Assembly: GCA_937871985.1 (NCBI GenBank) | Contig: CALMPB010000170.1 | Span: 1 to 10,624 of the forward strand | Origin: an uncultured Burkholderiaceae bacterium | Lineage (GTDB): Bacteria; Pseudomonadota; Gammaproteobacteria; Burkholderiales; Burkholderiaceae | Direction of reading: 5' to 3' | DNA length: 10,624 bases | Part shown: positions 6,897 to 10,624 of the stretch, piece after piece | How positions within the stretch are numbered: position 1 is the stretch's first letter | How the letters are laid out: the number at the start of each line of letters is the position of its first letter | Notes under the pieces: generated by a model | The model's database searches: none | The model's input: only the letters and a program-made list of their open reading frames with translations | What the model was told of the DNA's origin: nothing | Program-made: the position numbers and the translations under genes

Positions 6897-7451
6897 TCAA
6901 TCGGACAAAGGCTGCACGGTTGTGTAGGCGCCCGAATGGAATGCCAGCGGCGTGGCTTGCGAATAGGTGTACCGCTTTACCGCGCCGTAAAAAACGATGT
7001 GGTCGCCGACGGAATGGTGTTCGAGCTGTTCGCATTCGAACGTGGCGAGAGAGTTCTTGAGGGCGGGTATGCCTTGCAGGCCTTCGGTGAATTCGTCCGC
7101 CACGCCGTCGAACTTATTCAATTGGGGGCTGCAGAAATGCCGGGACATGCCGACCTGGCGTGCGTGCAGGACGTTGATGCAAAAGTGGGAGGCTTCCTGG
7201 AAGGTCGACAGGCTGCCGGCGTCTTTGCGCAGGCTCCACAACACGATGGGAGGGTCGAGGGAAATGGAGCAAAAGGAATTTGCCGTAAGGCCTTCGAGCT
7301 TGCCGTCCGGGCCGCGGGTCGTGATGACACAGACGCCGGTTGCGAATTTTCCCAGGGCGTTGCGTAGGTCGCGCGGGTCGTGCATGGCCGCCGGATCGCC
7401 GCCGGGAGCGGGTGGAACGGGAGCGATAGCCGTATGCGTTGCTGGAGTCAT
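6897..7451 (-). CDS. flavin reductase (HpaC-like), likely reductase component of resorcinol hydroxylase
   Basis: This 184-residue cytoplasmic protein belongs to the small flavin reductase family (HpaC/NtaB/DszD type). It uses NAD(P)H to reduce FMN or FAD and passes free reduced flavin to a partner oxygenase. Visible motifs are GKFATGVCVITT (34-45), LTANSFCSISLDPP (55-68), FCINVL (90-95) and the late GDHIVFYGAV (149-158), all in standard order. An ATG seven codons upstream (7472) has no ribosome-binding site, whereas the ATG at 7451 has GGAG 6 nt upstream, so I chose the latter. The N-terminus to about residue 22 is proline- and alanine-rich and looks disordered. It is divergent from the oxygenase gene at 7785. 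In the Rhizobium gra cluster the equivalent pair is GraA (reductase) and GraD (oxygenase). Confidence 0.9.
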   Translation of the reverse strand: MTPATHTAIAPVPPAPGGDPAAMHDPRDLRNALGKFATGVCVITTRGPDGKLEGLTANSFCSISLDPPIVLWSLRKDAGSLSTFQEASHFCINVLHARQVGMSRHFCSPQLNKFDGVADEFTEGLQGIPALKNSLATFECEQLEHHSVGDHIVFYGAVKRYTYSQATPLAFHSGAYTTVQPLSD

Positions 7452-7681
7452 GACTTTCTCCGTGATTTTCATCGACCAAGGCTATGAAGCCCCAGGCTTT
7501 GCAAGATAAATATTTATTGATAACGCAAATTGTTTTTTTAGTTTATTCCAAACCAAAGAAAGAGTCATGGCTTTGTTTCATGGGGTTTACCCTGGCCTGA
7601 TAAATGGTGCAGTGCATTGAGAATACAAGGGTTTATAGTGGGCTGCAAAGCTATGGGAGCATGCCCGCGAATCCTTCAGGG

Positions 7682-7711
7682 TTTACACTGAATTTGCGAT
7701 GAAACTATAAT
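7682..7711 (+). promoter_or_regulatory. sigma70-type promoter of the monooxygenase-decarboxylase operon
   Basis: TTTACA (7682-7687, 5 of 6 to the -35 consensus) is followed after 18 bp by a perfect TATAAT (7706-7711). The predicted start site is around 7718, giving a leader of about 65 nt before the ATG at 7785. The operator dyad begins on the last T of the -10 box, so this is a classic repressible arrangement. Confidence 0.6.
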
Positions 7712-7736
7712 TTTTATTTGAAAATACAAATAAAAA
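7711..7736. promoter_or_regulatory. palindromic operator-like site A (monooxygenase side)
   Basis: TTTTTATTTG (7711-7720) and CAAATAAAAA (7727-7736) are a perfect 10-bp inverted repeat around the spacer AAAATA (7721-7726). It overlaps the -10 box and the predicted transcription start, so a bound protein would block initiation. Dyads of this size suit MarR-family dimers. The near-copy at 6818-6845 supports a shared regulator. The identity of the binder is inferred from proximity only. Confidence 0.7.
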
Positions 7737-7784
7737 GAGCTAGATTAGCTGGACAGATTCATTCCTAAAACATCGAGGCAACCC

Positions 7785-9056
7785 ATGAATCACTCAGAAA
7801 TCTGCGATTTCACTCCTCCGGAAGCGGCGTGGTTTGATACGCCGGCGCGGCGCACGTCCGTCCCGGGCGCTCCCGATTGCGCGACGCTGTTGGGCCGGGC
7901 GCGTGATCTGGCCGATGGCTATCTGAAGGAGAACGCGCGCCGCACGGAGGCGGAGCGCCGCGTGTCCGAGCAGGCCACGGCCTTGTTCCGCGAAGCGGGC
8001 TTCTTCCGGGTAATGCAGCCGTCCCGGTTCGGCGGGTATGAATACGGCTTCACCCCTTTCATCGACATCATCAGCGAGCTGGCCCGCGGCTGCCCCTCGT
8101 CGTCCTGGGGCTGCTCACTGGGCATGGTGCACCAGTGGCTGCTGGGTACTTGTTCCTTGCAGGCGCAGGAGGATGTCTGGGGCGAGAATCCGGATGCCAT
8201 CTTGTGCGGTTCGTATGCGCCGGTGACCGATGCCCAGAAGGTCGACGGCGGCTACATGGTGTCGGGAAAATGGCATTGGTCGTCCAACATCGATAATTCC
8301 TCATGGGCGTTCATTGGCGTATTCTTCCCGCCGGACGACGAAATACCGGAAAAGCACGCGGGATTCCTGCTGGTGCCCAGATCCGACTGGGAGATCGACG
8401 ACGACTGGTTTACCGCCGGCCAGGCGGGCACGGGTTCCAAGACGGTATGGATCGAAAAGCCGGTGTTCGTGCCGGGCCATCGCAAACTGACCTTCGCCCA
8501 GGCTTCGTCCAACCACCCGCCCGGCTCGTTGACCAACGATAATCCGATATACCGGATACCGTTTCTTTCGGCCGTGCCGGTATGTTTGGTGGCGCCCATT
8601 CTGGGCGCCGCGCAAGGCGCCATCGACGAGTTCATGCATATAGCGGGCGTCAGGGTGACGCGCGGCGCCGTGGCGGGCGGAGGCGGCAAGCTGCGCGAGT
8701 TCTTCCCGGTTCAGTCCCGTGTGGCGGAAGCGACAGCCCTGCTGGATGCCGCGCGCCTGCTTGTCTACCGCGATACGGCGCAGGTCGAGCAAATGGCGGC
8801 GCAGGGGCTCCCCATCGACGTTGCCACCCGGATCCGGAACCGGCGCGATCACGCGTTTGCCGCCCGCATGGCCCGCGACGCCATCAACGCGGTGTTCGAC
8901 AATGTGGGTGGAAACGGGTTGGCGCTGGACCAGCCTATCCAGCGCTTCTGGCGCGACGGCAATGCCATTGCCAAGCACATAAGCCTCAACTGGGACGCGG
9001 TATCGTCCATGGTGGGCCAGCAAATGCTTGGCCTGGAGCCCAAGGGGCAGTATTAG
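7785..9056 (+). CDS. flavin-dependent monooxygenase, acyl-CoA-dehydrogenase fold (probable resorcinol hydroxylase oxygenase component)
   Basis: This 423-residue protein has the three-part acyl-CoA-dehydrogenase fold used by group D two-component monooxygenases (HsaA, HpaH/C2 type), which take free reduced flavin and hydroxylate phenols. The N-terminal helical domain (about 30-140) contains RFGGYEYGFTPFIDIISELA (81-100) and CPSSSWGCSL. The beta domain (about 142-250) has KVDGGYMVSGKWHWSSNID and GTGSKTVWIE. The C-terminal helical domain (about 265-423) ends with RFWRDGNAIAKHISLNWD, in which H398 matches the conserved late histidine of this group. No acyl-CoA catalytic glutamate is evident. GAGG lies 6 nt before the ATG. 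Pairing with a flavin reductase and gamma-resorcylate decarboxylase points to resorcinol to hydroxyquinol, the GraD role. The fold is clear; the substrate is inferred from context. Confidence 0.85.
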   Translation: MNHSEICDFTPPEAAWFDTPARRTSVPGAPDCATLLGRARDLADGYLKENARRTEAERRVSEQATALFREAGFFRVMQPSRFGGYEYGFTPFIDIISELARGCPSSSWGCSLGMVHQWLLGTCSLQAQEDVWGENPDAILCGSYAPVTDAQKVDGGYMVSGKWHWSSNIDNSSWAFIGVFFPPDDEIPEKHAGFLLVPRSDWEIDDDWFTAGQAGTGSKTVWIEKPVFVPGHRKLTFAQASSNHPPGSLTNDNPIYRIPFLSAVPVCLVAPILGAAQGAIDEFMHIAGVRVTRGAVAGGGGKLREFFPVQSRVAEATALLDAARLLVYRDTAQVEQMAAQGLPIDVATRIRNRRDHAFAARMARDAINAVFDNVGGNGLALDQPIQRFWRDGNAIAKHISLNWDAVSSMVGQQMLGLEPKGQY

Positions 9057-9063
9057 CATCCGG

Positions 9064-9073
9064 TTTTTATTTG
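9064..9073 (+). promoter_or_regulatory. exact operator half-site between monooxygenase and decarboxylase genes
   Basis: TTTTTATTTG here is identical over 10 bases to the left arm of operator A. No matching right arm follows at the 6-nt spacing; the DNA turns GC-rich at once. It may be a low-affinity half-site or a chance T-rich match. Confidence 0.25.
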
Positions 9074-9076
9074 CGG

Positions 9077-9104
9077 CGGCGGAATCCGGCAGCGGCATCC
9101 GCCG
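9077..9104 (+). other. intercistronic stem-loop before the decarboxylase gene
   Basis: CGGCGGA (9077-9083) and TCCGCCG (9098-9104) pair perfectly over 7 bp around a 14-nt loop, and AAAATTTT follows at 9105-9112. With only four Ts after four As, it is at best a weak attenuator. It may instead protect or process the mRNA between the two genes, whose 90-bp gap is otherwise featureless. Confidence 0.35.
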
Positions 9105-9146
9105 AAAATTTTGGTAGCACTATCCGAACTCAAAGGAGAGCTGGTC

Positions 9147-10121
9147 ATGCAAGGAAAAATAGGTCTGGAGGAACACTTTGCCATTCCCGAAACATTGAAC
9201 GATTCGGCCGGATTCCTTCCGGACAACAGTTGGCAAGAGCTGAGCAAGCGTTTGCTCGACATTCAGGAATACCGCTTGCGGCTGATGGACGAATACGGCA
9301 TGGAAATGATGCTGCTTTCGTTGAATGCGCCGGCGGTTCAAGCCATACACGACACGGCCAAGGCTTGCGAGATCGCCACGCGGGCCAATGACTTTCTTGC
9401 CGAGCAGGTGGCCAAGCGCCCCGACCGGTTCCAGGGCCTGGCGGCGCTGCCGTTGCAGGATCCCGACCGGGCCACCCGGGAACTGGAGCGCTGCGTCAAG
9501 GATCTGGGATTTCGCGGCACGCTGGTCAACGGCTTTTCGCAAGTGGATACCCCGGAGAACGTGGTGTATTACGACGCCCCGCAGTTCGACGGCTTCTGGA
9601 AAACCGTGCAGGAACTGGATGTGCCGTTTTATTTGCACCCCCGCAATCCCCTTCTGTCGCGGGCCAAAATCTACGAGGGGCATCCCTGGCTGCTGGGCCC
9701 GACCTGGGCGTTTGGCCAGGAAACGGCTGTTCATGCCTTGCGCCTGATGGGCTCGGGCTTGTTCGACCGTTATCCGCGCCTGAGGATCATTCTGGGCCAT
9801 ATGGGCGAGGGCCTGCCGTACAGCATGTGGCGTATCGACAATCGCAATGGCTGGACCGATGCGCCCAAGGGCTACCCGGCCAAACGGACGTTCGCCGAAT
9901 ACTTCCAGGAAAACTTCTATCTGACGACCTCGGGGAATTTCCGCACGCAGACGCTTATCGACGCCATTCTTGAAATCGGCGCCGACCGCATCCTGTTTTC
10001 CACGGACTGGCCGTTCGAGAACATCGATCATGCGGCGAACTGGTTCGACGCGACTTCGATCAGCGAGGCCGACAGGCTAAAGATTGGGCGAACCAATGCC
10101 GTAAACCTGTTCAAGCTGTAA
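9147..10121 (+). CDS. graF: gamma-resorcylate (2,6-dihydroxybenzoate) decarboxylase
   Basis: This 324-residue amidohydrolase-superfamily enzyme carries out non-oxidative, reversible decarboxylation of 2,6-dihydroxybenzoate to resorcinol and CO2. The sequence closely follows the Rhizobium enzyme as I recall it: MQGKIGLEEHFAIPETL at the start, SLNAPAVQAI (58-67), DVPFYLHPRNPL (158-169), LGPTWAF (183-189) and ILFSTDWPFENIDHA (282-296). Metal-site residues fall on the published numbers: E8, H10, H164 and D287, with H218 and E221 near the active site. The length is within a few residues of the family's roughly 327. An ATG at 9111 would add 12 residues but has no ribosome-binding site; AAAGGAG sits just before 9147. 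It follows the monooxygenase after 90 bp and probably shares its promoter. The close relative 2,3-dihydroxybenzoate decarboxylase is a less likely reading. Confidence 0.92.
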   Translation: MQGKIGLEEHFAIPETLNDSAGFLPDNSWQELSKRLLDIQEYRLRLMDEYGMEMMLLSLNAPAVQAIHDTAKACEIATRANDFLAEQVAKRPDRFQGLAALPLQDPDRATRELERCVKDLGFRGTLVNGFSQVDTPENVVYYDAPQFDGFWKTVQELDVPFYLHPRNPLLSRAKIYEGHPWLLGPTWAFGQETAVHALRLMGSGLFDRYPRLRIILGHMGEGLPYSMWRIDNRNGWTDAPKGYPAKRTFAEYFQENFYLTTSGNFRTQTLIDAILEIGADRILFSTDWPFENIDHAANWFDATSISEADRLKIGRTNAVNLFKL

Positions 10122-10143
10122 AGTCGAACGGCGTGCTTCCTTT

Positions 10144-10211
10144 TTCCGGCCGGCTTGCGCTTGCGTAAAACACGAACCGCGGTTCGCGCTTTACGCGGTT
10201 CCCGGCCGGAA
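10144..10211. repeat. 68-bp nested inverted repeat (possible cruciform or bidirectional hairpin)
   Basis: The outer arms TTCCGGCCGG (10144-10153) and CCGGCCGGAA (10202-10211) are perfectly complementary over 10 bp. Nested inside, GCGTAAA (10163-10169) pairs with TTTACGC (10190-10196), and the centre GAACCGCGGTTC (10174-10185) is a perfect 12-bp palindrome. The inner element is a 34-bp dyad with two mismatches per arm. No T-tract follows on either side in the right orientation, so it is not a standard intrinsic terminator. It separates the catabolic operon from the FlxA-like gene. Confidence 0.7.
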
Positions 10212-10266
10212 GGCTTCGCCGGGCCCGGACGCATGCATCGTCATGCATACAGCAAGGAAACATGAA

Positions 10267-10599
10267 ATGGTATCGGCAATCAGTTCGGCCGCGGCGTCGG
10301 TGGGCAGCACGGGCGGCGACAACAGCTCGCAAATAGCGGCGCTGCAAAAGCAGATCAGCGCGCTCGAGAAAAAACTGGCCGGCTTGCAGAAAGACTCGTC
10401 GCAGGCCAGCCAGGACCAAGCCCAGCTCATCCAGGCGCAAATCACCATGCTGCAGGCCCAGCTTGCGCAGTTGCAGACCGAGCAGGCCAAGAGCGCGGTC
10501 AGTTCCGCGGCGCAAAGCGTGTCCGAGGCGTCGGCAAGCTCCTCTTCCAGCCGCTCGCCGAATGGCATGCTGGGCGGCAACGTCGACGAATTCGTCTGA
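10267..10599 (+). CDS. small FlxA-like coiled-coil protein
   Basis: This protein of 110 residues has no signal peptide. It opens with a Ser/Ala/Gly-rich stretch (about 1-20). A coiled coil follows from about 22 to 75, with leucine-rich heptads such as IAALQKQISALEKKLAGLQ and MLQAQLAQLQTEQ. A Ser/Ala-rich tail ends in NGMLGGNVDEFV. The layout and composition match proteins annotated as FlxA-like, named after an E. coli flagellar-regulon gene of unknown function. I start at the ATG at 10267, which has AAGGA about 8 nt upstream; an in-frame ATG at 10243 would add 8 residues without a ribosome-binding site. It has no link to aromatic catabolism and probably marks the edge of that cluster. Confidence 0.75.
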   Translation: MVSAISSAAASVGSTGGDNSSQIAALQKQISALEKKLAGLQKDSSQASQDQAQLIQAQITMLQAQLAQLQTEQAKSAVSSAAQSVSEASASSSSSRSPNGMLGGNVDEFV

Positions 10600-10624
10600 C
10601 CCGCACACTGCAAGCACAATAAAA

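Larger units (their letters stand above)
7452..7784. other. 333-bp divergent control region between flavin reductase and monooxygenase
   Basis: No gene is credible here. It is AT-rich at both ends. It holds the monooxygenase promoter and operator A (7682-7736), a 12-bp perfect palindrome ATAAATATTTAT (7506-7517) upstream of the reductase gene, and two weaker TTG-N6-CAA elements at 7517-7528 and 7617-7628. I could not identify a convincing -35/-10 pair for the reductase, although the AT-rich block at 7505-7545 is the natural place for one. Confidence 0.6.

Noticed and set aside
8301..9098. Minus-strand reading frame of 265 codons opposite the monooxygenase gene
   Set aside because: Antisense shadow with Arg/His-rich composition, no motif and no ribosome-binding context.
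9120..10031. Minus-strand reading frame of 303 codons opposite the decarboxylase gene
   Set aside because: It mirrors a gene with fully conserved catalytic residues and shows no motif of its own.
10111..10619. Two minus-strand reading frames opposite the FlxA-like gene
   Set aside because: They have improbable Leu/Arg- or Cys/Ser-rich composition, and the plus-strand frame has a ribosome-binding site and clear coiled-coil heptads.
1..10624. CRISPR arrays, tRNA or rRNA genes, insertion sequences and attachment sites
   Set aside because: I looked for repeat-spacer arrays, cloverleaf-like segments, transposase genes and terminal repeats and saw none.

Overview
The window looks like accessory catabolic DNA from a Gram-negative bacterium, most likely a betaproteobacterium of the Burkholderiales (Alcaligenaceae, Bordetella/Achromobacter-like). 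This rests on GC-rich coding DNA with AT-rich control regions, a complete branched-chain-amino-acid-type (HAAT/Liv) ABC importer, and a small FlxA-like coiled-coil gene. The taxonomic placement is inference, not something read directly.

Layout. From the left edge to about 7450 every gene is on the minus strand. In transcription order these are a flavin reductase (6897-7451), a periplasmic solute-binding protein (5374-6546), two Liv-type permeases (4469-5341, 3430-4476), two ATPases (2667-3437, 1985-2674), a MarR-family regulator (1420-1887), an alpha/beta hydrolase (409-1278) and a VOC-fold protein cut by the left edge (1-377). The permease and ATPase genes overlap by exactly 8 bp at each of three junctions. 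After a 333-bp AT-rich divergent control region, two genes run on the plus strand: an acyl-CoA-dehydrogenase-fold flavin monooxygenase (7785-9056) and gamma-resorcylate decarboxylase (9147-10121). A 68-bp nested inverted repeat follows, then a FlxA-like coiled-coil gene (10267-10599) that looks unrelated to the catabolic genes.

How the genes fit together. The decarboxylase is the anchor. Its metal and catalytic residues sit at the same numbers as in the characterised Rhizobium enzyme (E8, H10, H164, H218, D287). The likely scheme is import of 2,6-dihydroxybenzoate (gamma-resorcylate) or a related aromatic acid by the ABC system, decarboxylation to resorcinol, and hydroxylation to hydroxyquinol by the two-component monooxygenase with its flavin reductase. 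The MarR protein would be the regulator, as GraR is in the Rhizobium gra cluster. The ring-cleavage and maleylacetate steps are not in the window. The hydrolase and VOC protein have no assigned step.

Regulation. The most striking non-coding signal is a pair of near-identical dyads with the same AAAATA spacer. One (7711-7736) overlaps the -10 element and predicted start site of the monooxygenase promoter. The other (6818-6845) lies upstream of the transporter operon. They agree at 21 of 22 core positions. Extra exact half-sites lie at 6678-6685 and 9064-9073. I infer that these define a small regulon, probably of the local MarR protein.
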